Of a stretch of DNA of 14,991 nt, positions 1-7,599 are shown in pieces. The DNA is taken from assembly GCA_900549355.1 (NCBI GenBank), contig UROA01000031.1, positions 1 to 14,991 of the forward strand. Direction: 5' to 3'. Position 1 is the stretch's first letter. The number at the start of each line of letters is the position of its first letter. Source of the stretch: an uncultured Collinsella sp. Lineage in GTDB: Bacteria; Actinomycetota; Coriobacteriia; Coriobacteriales; Coriobacteriaceae. A program made the position numbers and the translations under genes. Below the pieces are notes generated by a model that was not told the origin of the DNA, did no database searches, and saw only the letters and a program-made list of their open reading frames with translations.

Positions 1-2368
1 TCGGCGACAAATGTACTGCTTTGCCTCGGGCGACGTTGCCTATCTGGTCGACACGCACCGCGCGCGCCGCGCCGATGCGGCGTTTGCCCAGCATGCCGCA
101 CCGTTTCTGTCGCGTCTGCTGCCCTGTCGCACGCCGGTCCATATCGCCGCCGAGCAGGTGGGCGAATTCTGCCGCATGGCACTGCCCGTGCTGCGCGAAT
201 ACACTGACCTCACCGCTCCCGCCGTGCTCGACACTGTGGCGCCCGAGCCGAGCTTTGCCATGGCAATCGGTGTCGACGACGGGCTTGTGACCTGCAAGAT
301 TACAGTTGCCTACGGCGACTGGTCGGCAGATCTCTTTAGCCTGGGTGCTCCGGGAAGCCCCTTCGAAGAACAGCGCCCGGGCGTACCTCCGCGCGACGAG
401 ATAGCAGAGTTTCGCGTTATGGATACGGCGGCCCTGTATTTCGACTTTTACGAGGGCGGCCTGGCGTTTGAGGAGCGCGACGACGAGAGCCTGTTCCACT
501 TGCTGACCGAGGGCCTGTCTGCCCTGTCCGAGCTGGGCGAGGTCATGCTCAGCGACCGCCTACGCCAGATCTCGGTGCGCCCTGCGCCCAAGCTTTCGGT
601 GCGCGCGACCGTCAAGAGCAACCTGCTCGATGTCGAACTGGGCGCGAGCGGTCTTTCGGCGGCAGATCTTGCCATCTATCTGGACTCGTACAAGCGCCAC
701 CAGACGTTTGCGCGCCTCACGTCGGGCGACATCGTTCGCCTGGACGAGGGAGCCCGTGCCGCGTTTGGTCTTGCCGAGGACCTGGGCGTCGATGCCGTCG
801 ATCTGCTCGACGGCGTGTCGCTTCCCGCGTCGAGTACCCTGTTCGTCGACAGCATGCTTGCGCGCACGCCCGCGCTCGAGGCCGATCGCGACGCTGCATT
901 CCGCCGCACCGTCGAGCGCTTGGATACGCTCGGCAAGATGGATTTTACGGTGCCAGTCTCGCTCAAGGCCACACTGCGCGGCTATCAGGTCGACGGCTAC
1001 CAGTGGCTCGGCTCGCTCGAACACCTGAGCCTTGGCGGCATCTTGGCCGACGACATGGGCCTGGGCAAAACGCTCCAGATGATCGCGCATATCCTGGCGC
1101 GCGTGGAGGCGGGGGACACTAAACCCACGCTTGTGGTGTGTCCCGCGTCGCTTGTGTACAACTGGACCGCCGAGCTGGAGCGCTTTGCCCCGTCGCTCGA
1201 TGTGTGCGCCATTGTGGGCGCCAAGGCGCAGCGTCGCGTGCAGATCGCCGGCGTGGCCGAGCATAACGTGGTCGTGACGTCGTATGACCTTATGCGGCGC
1301 GATATCGACGAGTACGTCGAGCAGGACTTTGCCCGTGTGGTGCTCGATGAGGCCCAGTACATTAAAAACCCGCTCACCCAGGTGGCGCGCGCCGCAAAGC
1401 GCCTGCCTGCCGGCGTGCGCTTTGCCCTGACGGGCACGCCCATCGAAAACCGCCTATCCGAGCTCTGGAGCATCTTCGACTTTTTGATGCCGGGCCTGCT
1501 GGGTACGCGTGAATCGTTTGCAAAGCGCTTCGAAAGCCCGGTCGAGCATGCCGAGGGCGACAGTGCCGCCCGCCTGCAAGCGCTCGTGTCGCCGTTTGTG
1601 CTGCGCCGCGTAAAGGAAGACGTGGTGGCCGACCTGCCCGAGAAGATCGAGGATACGGTCATGGCGCAGCTTACCGGCGAGCAGCGCAAGCTCTACCTGG
1701 CCAACCAGGACCGCATCGCCCAGCAGGTGCAGCACCGCGAGGCATCCGAGTTTAAGAAAGACAAGCTCAAAGTGCTCGCCGAGCTCACCAAGCTGCGCCA
1801 GATCTGCTGCGACCCGCGTCTACACTACGAGGATTACAAGTCGGGGAGCGCCAAGCTCGATACGTGCATGGAGCTCGTGCACGGCGCACTCGATGGCGGT
1901 CACCGTATCTTGTTGTTCAGCCAGTTTACGGGCATGCTCGATATTATCGGTAAGCGCCTGGCCAAGGAGGACATCGCCTTCCTTAAGCTCACGGGCGCTT
2001 CGTCTAAGGAGAGCCGCGCCAAGATGGTCGCGCAGTTCCAAGCGGGCGAGGTTCCGGTCTTTTTGATTTCGCTCAAGGCGGGCGGTTCCGGACTGAATCT
2101 CGTCGGCGCGGACACGGTCATCCACTTCGACCCGTGGTGGAACCCGGCGGCGGAAGATCAGGCGACCGACCGCGCGCACCGTATTGGCCAGCAACATACC
2201 GTGACCGTGTACAAGCTCATCGCCAAGGACACGATCGAGGAGCGCATCATGCAGATGCAGGAGTCTAAGCGCGACCTGGTCAACAGCGTGCTCGGCGGCG
2301 ACGGCATCTCGTCGGCGCTGTTTACCCGCGAGGATGTTCTGGCGCTGCTCGGCGGCGACGGGCGCTAA
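1..2368 (+). CDS. SNF2/RAD54-family DEAD/H helicase, 5' partial
   Basis: A superfamily 2 double-stranded-DNA translocase of the bacterial SNF2 group, presumably remodelling protein-DNA complexes with ATP. The frame is open to the left edge (first whole codon at base 2), so the true start lies outside the window; the ATG at base 11 is probably internal. Counting from that ATG, residues 1-310 match the bacterial SNF2-associated region. The ATPase core follows: Walker A DDMGLGKT at 347-354, DEAQ (motif II) at 446-449, TGTPIENRLSELW (motif III) from 474, SQFTGML (motif IV) near 637, and KAGGSGLNL (motif V) followed by QATDRAHRIGQ (motif VI) at 717-727. All motifs are intact and the C-terminus ends as is usual for the family. 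Full-length relatives are typically above 1,000 residues and often carry an N-terminal SWIM zinc finger; whether this one does cannot be seen here. Family assignment is very secure, biological role is inference. Confidence 0.95.
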   Translation, partial: RRQMYCFASGDVAYLVDTHRARRADAAFAQHAAPFLSRLLPCRTPVHIAAEQVGEFCRMALPVLREYTDLTAPAVLDTVAPEPSFAMAIGVDDGLVTCKITVAYGDWSADLFSLGAPGSPFEEQRPGVPPRDEIAEFRVMDTAALYFDFYEGGLAFEERDDESLFHLLTEGLSALSELGEVMLSDRLRQISVRPAPKLSVRATVKSNLLDVELGASGLSAADLAIYLDSYKRHQTFARLTSGDIVRLDEGARAAFGLAEDLGVDAVDLLDGVSLPASSTLFVDSMLARTPALEADRDAAFRRTVERLDTLGKMDFTVPVSLKATLRGYQVDGYQWLGSLEHLSLGGILADDMGLGKTLQMIAHILARVEAGDTKPTLVVCPASLVYNWTAELERFAPSLDVCAIVGAKAQRRVQIAGVAEHNVVVTSYDLMRRDIDEYVEQDFARVVLDEAQYIKNPLTQVARAAKRLPAGVRFALTGTPIENRLSELWSIFDFLMPGLLGTRESFAKRFESPVEHAEGDSAARLQALVSPFVLRRVKEDVVADLPEKIEDTVMAQLTGEQRKLYLANQDRIAQQVQHREASEFKKDKLKVLAELTKLRQICCDPRLHYEDYKSGSAKLDTCMELVHGALDGGHRILLFSQFTGMLDIIGKRLAKEDIAFLKLTGASSKESRAKMVAQFQAGEVPVFLISLKAGGSGLNLVGADTVIHFDPWWNPAAEDQATDRAHRIGQQHTVTVYKLIAKDTIEERIMQMQESKRDLVNSVLGGDGISSALFTREDVLALLGGDGR

Positions 2369-2378
2369 CTGCGCAGAT

Positions 2379-2413
2379 GGCAACCGGGGCTGCCGAGACG
2401 GCTCCGGGTTGCC
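2379..2413 (+). terminator. Stem-loop after SNF2 gene, possible terminator without U-tract
   Basis: The arms GGCAACC (2379-2385) and GGTTGCC (2407-2413) pair perfectly. The stem continues inward as GGGGC with GCTCC (one G-T wobble), with a single bulged G at 2406. It lies 11 bases after the helicase stop and before the superoxide reductase promoter region, where a terminator is expected. No T-run follows, so it may only protect the 3' end of the mRNA. Confidence 0.4.
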
Positions 2414-2538
2414 GGCGCGCTCTGGCCCCTTGCGCTAGCCTCGCTCGTTATGTGTTCATTTGCCATGCCGTGGATGGTTCGCTTGCCTTTGGGCATAAGA
2501 ACCTCAAGAACATCGGCACATCAGCAAAGGAGAACATC

Positions 2539-2901
2539 ATGGCGAAATTCTTTAAGGACCCCGATGGCAAGCTCATTGCCGCCCTGGGCAACGACGTTGC
2601 AACCCCTGCCGGCTGCACGGAGCTGACCGCGAACACCGAGGACGCGGCGCACGAGAAGCACGTGCCCGTCGTCGAGAGCGAGCGCGACGGTCACGTGATC
2701 CGTGCGCGCGTGGGCTCGGTCGAGCATCCTATGGTGCCCGAGCACTACATCGAGTGGATTGCCCTTGAGGCCGAGGGCCGTCTGGAGGTCCATTACCTCC
2801 AGCCCGGCATGAAGCCCGCGACGTTTTTTGCCGGCGGCTCCAAGACCGGTACCGTCTATGCCTATTGCAACCTGCACGGGCTGTGGTCCGCGACGTTCTA
2901 G
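2539..2901 (+). CDS. Superoxide reductase (desulfoferrodoxin family) with cysteine-free N-terminal domain
   Basis: A 120-residue non-heme iron protein expected to reduce superoxide to hydrogen peroxide in the cytoplasm without making oxygen, the usual defence of anaerobes. The Fe(His)4Cys centre is complete by comparison with the family: EKH at 39-41 (catalytic Glu-Lys plus His41), His63, His69, and C-x2-H at Cys110/His113. The N-terminal ~35 residues align with the desulforedoxin-type domain but keep a single Cys (26) instead of the four that bind the second iron, which matches the class III type. The ATG at 2539 was chosen because AAAGGAG (2526-2532) sits just upstream and the protein begins as the family does. 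The same frame is open back to 2377, but that extension has no family likeness and no ribosome-binding site. Probably monocistronic. The electron donor is not evident nearby. Confidence 0.92.
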   Translation: MAKFFKDPDGKLIAALGNDVATPAGCTELTANTEDAAHEKHVPVVESERDGHVIRARVGSVEHPMVPEHYIEWIALEAEGRLEVHYLQPGMKPATFFAGGSKTGTVYAYCNLHGLWSATF

Positions 2902-2947
2902 GAGCGCGCCCCCGCTCGGGGTATCATAGCTAGCGTATGCACATGCG

Positions 2948-2980
2948 AGCGCCGACTGCGTCATGCGGCCGGCGCTTTTA
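2948..2980 (+). terminator. Probable terminator after superoxide reductase gene
   Basis: AGCGCCG (2948-2954) and CGGCGCT (2970-2976) form a 7-bp perfect stem with a 15-nt loop, followed by TTTTA. It ends 39 bases before the next start codon, so it separates the superoxide reductase transcript from the NadE-like gene, or acts as an attenuator if transcription of the latter starts at a TATCAT box (2922-2927). The T-run is short, so efficiency is uncertain. Confidence 0.45.
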
Positions 2981-3018
2981 CTACGACAACGATGGTTTAC
3001 GACGGAAAGGGCTGAGCC

Positions 3019-5004
3019 ATGAAGCTCGCACTTGCACAGATCGATATGCGCCTGGGTGATATTGAGGGTATCTGCGGTCGCATCGAGGACCAGGCGCGCT
3101 TGGCCCACGAGCGCGGTGCGCGCGTGTTGTGCGTGCCGGCTCCGCTCTTTATGGGAGCCCTGCCCGGCGGCCTGGTGGGCGCTGCCGACTTTGAGCACGA
3201 CATGCTTGCCGGCTTGACCGGCGTCGCCGAGCGTATCCAAGAGCTCGATATGATCTGCATCGTGCCCGCAGCGGTTTCGTTTGAGGGCCAGCCTTTGCTC
3301 GACTATATGATGCTCAAGGACGGCCATGTGGTGCCGGCCCGTTCGAGCATTGCCCTGCAGCGCGGTGGGACCGGCGATGCCCGTTGGGCGCCGCCAGTCT
3401 TCGATGTGGACGGCGTGCGCATCGCCGTGATCTTCAACTTGGACCGCGAGCTCGAGATGCTGCCGACCGGCGTCGACCTCATCGCCTATTTCCAGTTCAA
3501 CGCGTTTGATATGACCGACCGCGAGACGGCCGCCGTTGCCGCCGTCCGCAGCGGTGCCTACCGTAAGATCGCCTCCAAGCGCAGCGTGTGGTTTGCCTGC
3601 ATGGCGCCGGTCGGTGCGTACGACGAGTCGGTGTATACCGGCGGGTCGTTTGTACTCGACGACTGCGGCCGCGTGGTGGCCCAGGCGCCATGTTTTGAGG
3701 AGAGCCTGCTGGTTCAGGAGATTCAGCGCGGCGTGATGCTCGATGCCTTGGAGGACCACGAGCTGCCCGAGTTTCGCTCCGAGGAATGGCTGTGGCAGGC
3801 ACTGGTGCTCGCCGTTCGCGATAACGCCCGCGCCCGCGGTACGTCGCGCGCCGTGGTGGCGCTTGAGGGCGACTTGCCGTCGTCCCTGCTGGCGGCGCTT
3901 GCCGTCGACGCTCTGGGTCCGCGCAATGTGGTCGGCCTGGTGCTGGGACGCAACCGCATCTTTACGCCGGCGCAGGAGGAGGCCGAGGCTGCTCGCTGTG
4001 CCGCCGTTCGCGCCATTGCCGAGCGCCTGCATATTCGCACGGTTGAGCGCGATGCGCCGGATGCCGCGCGTGTGCTCGACCGTGATGTGTCGGCGGGCGA
4101 CGCCGAGCGCCTGCGCTCTCGCACGCTGGGCCTCATGTTGGAGGACACGGCGCTCGAGCTGGGCGCGATGGCTCTGAGCCCGCTTTCCAAGACCGAGTAC
4201 GCATTGGCGGCACCGGCGCTTTGCGGTGGCTACCAGGGCGATTACGCGCCCTTTGGCGATGTGTGTCTGTCGACCCTCGAGTTTGTGGCGCGCGTGCGCA
4301 ACCGCACGTCTGCCGTGGTGCCGCAGGAGCTCGTGACGCTCAACGCGGTGGAGGATTGCATGGAGCGCGTGCTGGCACAAGCGCTCTCGACGCTTGACGG
4401 TCCGGTCGACATGCTCGACCGCGCGGCGCAGCTGCTCGGCGGGCTTGAGCCGGGCGAGGTCGATGGCACGCTCGAGGCGCACGTGGACCGCAATCGATCT
4501 TTCGACGACATCCCAATGGCCGCCGGCAAGCCCGAGGCTTGTTCGCTGCTGCTGATGCTCGTTCGACAGGGTGAGGCTGCCCGCCGCATGTTGCCGATGG
4601 CGCCGATCGTCTCGGCCCGTTCGTTTGCCGAGCGTGCCTGGCCGTATATGCTCGCGTGGTCCGACCTGGGGCTGAGCGGCAAGGAGCGCATGACGGTCGA
4701 TTCGCTGGCTCGCGCCGAGGTGCGTCGTTTTGCCGACGAGGATACGAGCGAGCGCGTGCGAAACGAGATGATGGGCGTGCTGGGCGAGCTGCTGGGTATT
4801 TCGCCCGAGCAAATGGAGGAGCTGCGCTCTGAGGACGGTCAGCGTCGTTTGCACGAGGGAATGAAAAAGTTCGAGGGCGAAGTTCAGGACGCCATCGATA
4901 AGATGATGGGCGGTCAGGGCGGCTCGCAAGGTAGTCCCCAGGGTGGCCCGATGCCGCATCCGCCGGTTGATCCCCGACAATTCCCGTTCTTCTCTCAGAA
5001 CTAG
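3019..5004 (+). CDS. NAD+ synthetase-like (NadE fold) protein, apparently catalytically dead
   Basis: The 661-residue protein has the layout of glutamine-dependent NAD+ synthetase: a nitrilase/amidase domain (about 1-235), then an ATP-pyrophosphatase synthetase domain (about 265-455), then an extra ~200-residue C-terminal region. Family likeness is clear in the start MKLALAQID, in LLAALAVDALG (290-300), in SKTEY (390-394) and in the YQGDYAPFGDV stretch (405-415). Key residues are replaced. The nitrilase Glu in FPEL is Ala41 (VPAP), the ICED cysteine is Asn140 (FNLD), and the lysine near 108 is absent. The pyrophosphate-loop SGGxDS reads EGDLPS at 283-288. Normal NadE would make NAD+ from deamido-NAD with glutamine and ATP; this protein probably cannot. 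The tail (631-661) is rich in Gly, Gln and Pro. The start has GGAAAGG at 3004-3010. Homology is secure; loss of activity is inferred from the residues. Confidence 0.85.
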   Translation: MKLALAQIDMRLGDIEGICGRIEDQARLAHERGARVLCVPAPLFMGALPGGLVGAADFEHDMLAGLTGVAERIQELDMICIVPAAVSFEGQPLLDYMMLKDGHVVPARSSIALQRGGTGDARWAPPVFDVDGVRIAVIFNLDRELEMLPTGVDLIAYFQFNAFDMTDRETAAVAAVRSGAYRKIASKRSVWFACMAPVGAYDESVYTGGSFVLDDCGRVVAQAPCFEESLLVQEIQRGVMLDALEDHELPEFRSEEWLWQALVLAVRDNARARGTSRAVVALEGDLPSSLLAALAVDALGPRNVVGLVLGRNRIFTPAQEEAEAARCAAVRAIAERLHIRTVERDAPDAARVLDRDVSAGDAERLRSRTLGLMLEDTALELGAMALSPLSKTEYALAAPALCGGYQGDYAPFGDVCLSTLEFVARVRNRTSAVVPQELVTLNAVEDCMERVLAQALSTLDGPVDMLDRAAQLLGGLEPGEVDGTLEAHVDRNRSFDDIPMAAGKPEACSLLLMLVRQGEAARRMLPMAPIVSARSFAERAWPYMLAWSDLGLSGKERMTVDSLARAEVRRFADEDTSERVRNEMMGVLGELLGISPEQMEELRSEDGQRRLHEGMKKFEGEVQDAIDKMMGGQGGSQGSPQGGPMPHPPVDPRQFPFFSQN

Positions 5005-5010
5005 GTCGCT

Positions 5011-5112
5011 GCGCGCCCGCCAGAGCGGCAATCTGCCTTTCAATCGTCGGACATGACCGCCAGGTCAATGCCCTCCTCTTTCAAGGCACCTTGCTCGCTC
5101 TGGCGGGCGCTC
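5011..5112. repeat. ~100-nt imperfect inverted repeat / long hairpin
   Basis: The arm at 5013-5027 (GCGCCCGCCAGAGCG) is the exact reverse complement of 5096-5110. Pairing continues inward: GCAA (5028-5031) with TTGC (5091-5094), one T bulged, and TGCCTT (5034-5039) with AAGGCA (5083-5088). A separate small hairpin, TGACC (5054-5058) with GGTCA (5063-5067), sits at the tip. The element fills the space between the NadE-like stop and the ruvC promoter. It has no T-run, so it is not an ordinary terminator. It could be a structured RNA, a 3'-end processing element or a miniature palindromic mobile repeat. Confidence 0.7.
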
Positions 5113-5168
5113 GCTTGCGTATACTCAACCTACAATTCGATCTCGGCTGACTTATAGGGCTAGCGTTG

Positions 5169-5177
5169 TGTTATTCT
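5169..5177 (+). promoter_or_regulatory. Candidate extended -10 promoter of ruvCAB
   Basis: TG at 5169-5170, one base, then TATTCT at 5172-5177 form an extended -10 element. The best -35 match, CTGACT (5147-5152), is 19 bases away, longer than usual, but an extended -10 tolerates that. It predicts a start near 5184, inside the SOS box immediately downstream, and a leader of about 60 nt before ruvC. Confidence 0.5.
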
Positions 5178-5191
5178 AGAACAGACGTTCG
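5178..5191. promoter_or_regulatory. LexA/DinR-type SOS box upstream of ruvCAB
   Basis: The core GAAC-AGAC-GTTC at 5179-5190 is a perfect dyad with a 4-base spacer and fits the Gram-positive SOS consensus (GAAC, R, N, R, Y, GTTY). It starts one base after the -10 box, an ideal position for LexA to block open-complex formation. ruvAB genes are known SOS genes in several bacteria, which supports the reading. No lexA gene is in the window. Confidence 0.75.
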
Positions 5192-5233
5192 TGAATGATG
5201 CGCGGGGCCTTGCCTTGCGCTGTGCTTGTGGCG

Positions 5234-5242
5234 AGGGGAGGG
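5234..5242 (+). promoter_or_regulatory. Ribosome-binding site that sets the ruvC TTG start
   Basis: AGGGGAGGG at 5234-5242 lies 4 bases before the TTG at 5247. The alternative in-frame TTG at 5226 has no comparable sequence ahead of it. Confidence 0.65.
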
Positions 5243-5246
5243 CGGC

Positions 5247-5768
5247 TTGGTTTTCTTGGGCATTGACCCTGGTTTGGCTCATACGGGTTGGGGGATTATC
5301 GAGGAGCGGCGTGGCGAGGTTCGCTGCCGTGCCTACGGTTGCATCGAGACCAGCGCGGGCAGCCCGCTCGCGGTGCGCCTGTCGCATATCGCCCGCGACC
5401 TCAAGGGTGTCGTGGAGCGTTACCGACCCGATACCGCTGCTATCGAGAGCATTTACTTTGGCGCCAACGTTCGCTCGGCCATCCCTACGGCGCATGCCCG
5501 CGGTGCTGCACTCGTGGCGCTTTCGGAATGCGCGCTCGAGATTGGCGAGTACACGCCCATGCAGATCAAGCAGGCCGTCGTGGGCACGGGCGCCGCGGAC
5601 AAACGCCAGGTCGCGTATATGGTTCGCACGCTCACGCAGCTCGACCACGACCCGCATCCCGACCACGCCGCCGATGCCCTGGCCTGCGCCATCTGCCACG
5701 TTAACCTCAGCCGCACCCGGGCGCTCACCGGTGGCGAGTTCTATCAACAGAGAGGAACCGGATACTGA
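5247..5768 (+). CDS. ruvC: Holliday junction resolvase RuvC
   Basis: A 173-residue homodimeric endonuclease that cuts four-way junctions after RuvAB branch migration. With TTG at 5247 as the start, the protein begins MVFLGIDPG, exactly the family N-terminus, and places the catalytic Asp at 7. The other acidic/His residues are Glu67 (AAIES), His140 and Asp143 (HAADALA). A His at the third position is normal in many Gram-positive and Thermus-type RuvC proteins. An upstream TTG (5226) would add seven untypical residues, so 5247 is preferred. It is the first gene of the operon; its TGA shares one base with the ruvA ATG, implying translational coupling. Expression is probably SOS-controlled by the box at 5178-5191. 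Confidence 0.95.
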   Translation: MVFLGIDPGLAHTGWGIIEERRGEVRCRAYGCIETSAGSPLAVRLSHIARDLKGVVERYRPDTAAIESIYFGANVRSAIPTAHARGAALVALSECALEIGEYTPMQIKQAVVGTGAADKRQVAYMVRTLTQLDHDPHPDHAADALACAICHVNLSRTRALTGGEFYQQRGTGY

Positions 5769-6388
5769 TGATTTCCCAGCTCCATGGAACGCTTGTCGAG
5801 GCCACGATGAGCTCTGCTGTCGTCGATGTGTCGGGCGTGGGCTTTGAGCTCGGCATCTCGGGCAGCACTGCCGCCACGCTGCCGACGCCCGGTGGCGAGG
5901 TTCGCCTGTATACCCGTATGCAGGTGCGCGAGGACGCCATGACGCTCTTCGGTTTTGCCTCCAAGGACGAGCGCACGATGTTCGATCGGCTTGTGTCCGT
6001 CTCGGGCGTCGGTCCGCGCTTGGCGCTCGCCGTGCTCTCCACCTATACCGTGGGCCAGCTGTATTCCCTGGTGATGGCCGAGGACGACAAGGGCATGGCC
6101 AAGGTACCCGGTGTGGGCAAAAAGACAGCTCAGCGCCTGATCCTGGAACTCAAGAGCACCTTTGCCAAGGATAAGGGCTTTGTGCCGGTCGACGTGATTC
6201 CCGGCCAGGTTGCGATGCCCGTGCCCGCTGCTGCTCCCTCGGCCATCGATGATGCCCGTGCGGCGCTCCTTTCCATGGGCTTTAGCCCGCAGGAGACCGA
6301 TGTTGCCCTGAGCGGGTATGATGGGCAGAATATGCGTGTCGAGGATCTGCTCGGCGCGGCGCTTAAGCGACTCGGAATGGATGCGTGA
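5768..6388 (+). CDS. ruvA: Holliday junction DNA-binding subunit RuvA
   Basis: A 206-residue protein that forms the tetramer holding the four-way junction open and loads RuvB rings. Three domains are visible: an N-terminal OB fold (1-64, starting MISQLHGTL), tandem helix-hairpin-helix motifs ([13 protein letters not shown] and [16 protein letters not shown]), and a C-terminal RuvB-contacting helical domain (about 155-206, with [11 protein letters not shown]) after a Pro/Ala-rich linker. The ribosome-binding site AGAGGA (5751-5756) lies inside the ruvC 3' end. Its stop overlaps the ruvB start by one base. Length is normal for the family and nothing is missing. Confidence 0.97.
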   Translation: MISQLHGTLVEATMSSAVVDVSGVGFELGISGSTAATLPTPGGEVRLYTRMQVREDAMTLFGFASKDERTMFDRLVSVSGVGPRLALAVLSTYTVGQLYSLVMAEDDKGMAKVPGVGKKTAQRLILELKSTFAKDKGFVPVDVIPGQVAMPVPAAAPSAIDDARAALLSMGFSPQETDVALSGYDGQNMRVEDLLGAALKRLGMDA

Positions 6389-7455
6389 TGTGGGAAGCCG
6401 ATGACTCTCAGGACCTGTGGGCGACGCCCGGCAACTCGCCGGCGGCATCCATGGCGCACGGCGAGCGCATGGTGGGCTCGGAGCTGACGGCCGAGGATCT
6501 CGATGTCGACCGCACTTTGCGCCCCCAGCGCCTGGACGATTACTGTGGCCAGGAGCACATCAAGCAGAGCCTACGCGTGTTGATCGAAGCGGCGCAGAGC
6601 CGTGGCGAGACGCTCGACCACGTGATTTTCTCGGGTCCTCCGGGCCTGGGCAAGACCACGCTGGCCACCGTTATCGCCAACGAGCTGGGCGCTCAGATCA
6701 AGACCACGAGTGGCCCTGCCATCGCGCGCACGGGCGACCTGGCGGCCATCCTTACTAACTTGCAGCCGGGTGATGTGCTGTTTATCGACGAGATCCACCG
6801 CCTCAACCGTTCGGTCGAGGAGGTCCTGTACCCCGCGATGGAGGACTTTGCCCTCGATATCGTGATTGGCAAGGGTCCGGCGGCGCGCTCGATTCGCCTG
6901 GATATTCCCAAGTTTACGTTGGTGGCGGCAACGACTCGCTCAGGCATGTTGACCGGCCCGTTGCGCGACCGCTTTGGCATTTCATATCGCCTGGATTACT
7001 ACACGGTCGAGGAGCTCGCGCAGATTGTGACGCGCTCGGCGACTATCCTGGGCGTGACGATCGACCGTCCCAGTGCACTCGAGATCGGCTCGCGTTCGCG
7101 CGGCACGCCACGTCTTGCGAACCGCCTTCTCAAGCGCGTGCGCGATTACGCACAGGTGCGCGGCAACGGCCCCATCGAGCTCGATATCTGCCGCCAGGCG
7201 CTCGAGTTCTTCGAGATCGACGAGCTCGGTCTGGACTGGATGGATATTCGCATTTTGGAGACGCTCGCCAAGACGTTCTCCGGTCGTGCCGTGGGACTTA
7301 CGACCCTTGCCAGCGCGGTGGGCGAGGACCCGGGCACGCTCGAGGATGTCTATGAGCCCTATTTGCTGCAGTGCGGGTTGATGATTCGTACGCCGCAGGG
7401 CCGTCAGGCGACCCTTCGCACCTTTGAGCACCTGGGGATTGAACCTACCGTTTAG
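6388..7455 (+). CDS. ruvB: Holliday junction branch migration ATPase RuvB
   Basis: A 355-residue AAA+ motor whose hexameric rings pump DNA through the RuvA-bound junction. Walker A GPPGLGKT is at 83-90, Walker B with DEIHRL at 134-139, sensor 1 ATTR at 181-184, the conserved GPLRDRF with the arginine finger around 190-196, and sensor 2 in [10 protein letters not shown] near 239-248. The C-terminal winged-helix domain (about 280-350) is present. About 25-30 poorly conserved residues precede the usual core, a common feature in actinobacteria. ATG at 6388 repeats the 1-nt overlap seen at the ruvC/ruvA joint; a GTG at 6385 is the alternative start. No clear terminator follows before the fhs promoter. 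Confidence 0.97.
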   Translation: MWEADDSQDLWATPGNSPAASMAHGERMVGSELTAEDLDVDRTLRPQRLDDYCGQEHIKQSLRVLIEAAQSRGETLDHVIFSGPPGLGKTTLATVIANELGAQIKTTSGPAIARTGDLAAILTNLQPGDVLFIDEIHRLNRSVEEVLYPAMEDFALDIVIGKGPAARSIRLDIPKFTLVAATTRSGMLTGPLRDRFGISYRLDYYTVEELAQIVTRSATILGVTIDRPSALEIGSRSRGTPRLANRLLKRVRDYAQVRGNGPIELDICRQALEFFEIDELGLDWMDIRILETLAKTFSGRAVGLTTLASAVGEDPGTLEDVYEPYLLQCGLMIRTPQGRQATLRTFEHLGIEPTV

Positions 7456-7532
7456 GGCGCTTTGTTTTGGCGGGCTGTTGGGCTATCGCTGGGCATCGGG
7501 TAAACATATCGCCGTTCATCGGGTATGGGCGT

Positions 7533-7559
7533 TTTACTGTTGCGCGCCCGTGCTATGCT
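7533..7559 (+). promoter_or_regulatory. Candidate fhs promoter
   Basis: An extended -10, TG at 7551-7552 then TATGCT at 7554-7559, follows a -35-like TTTACT at 7533-7538 with a 15-base spacer. It predicts a ~34-nt leader, too short for a riboswitch. The gap 7456-7532 shows nothing else recognisable. Confidence 0.45.
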
Positions 7560-7599
7560 GAATTGGTCTTTTTCTCATTCGGTAACGAAAGGACCGCCC

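Noticed and set aside
2521..5043. 840-codon open frame on the minus strand opposite the superoxide reductase and NadE-like genes
   Set aside because: It is a mirror of codon bias in GC-rich genes: His/Arg/Ala-rich, no domain likeness, and both plus-strand genes have clear homology and ribosome-binding sites.
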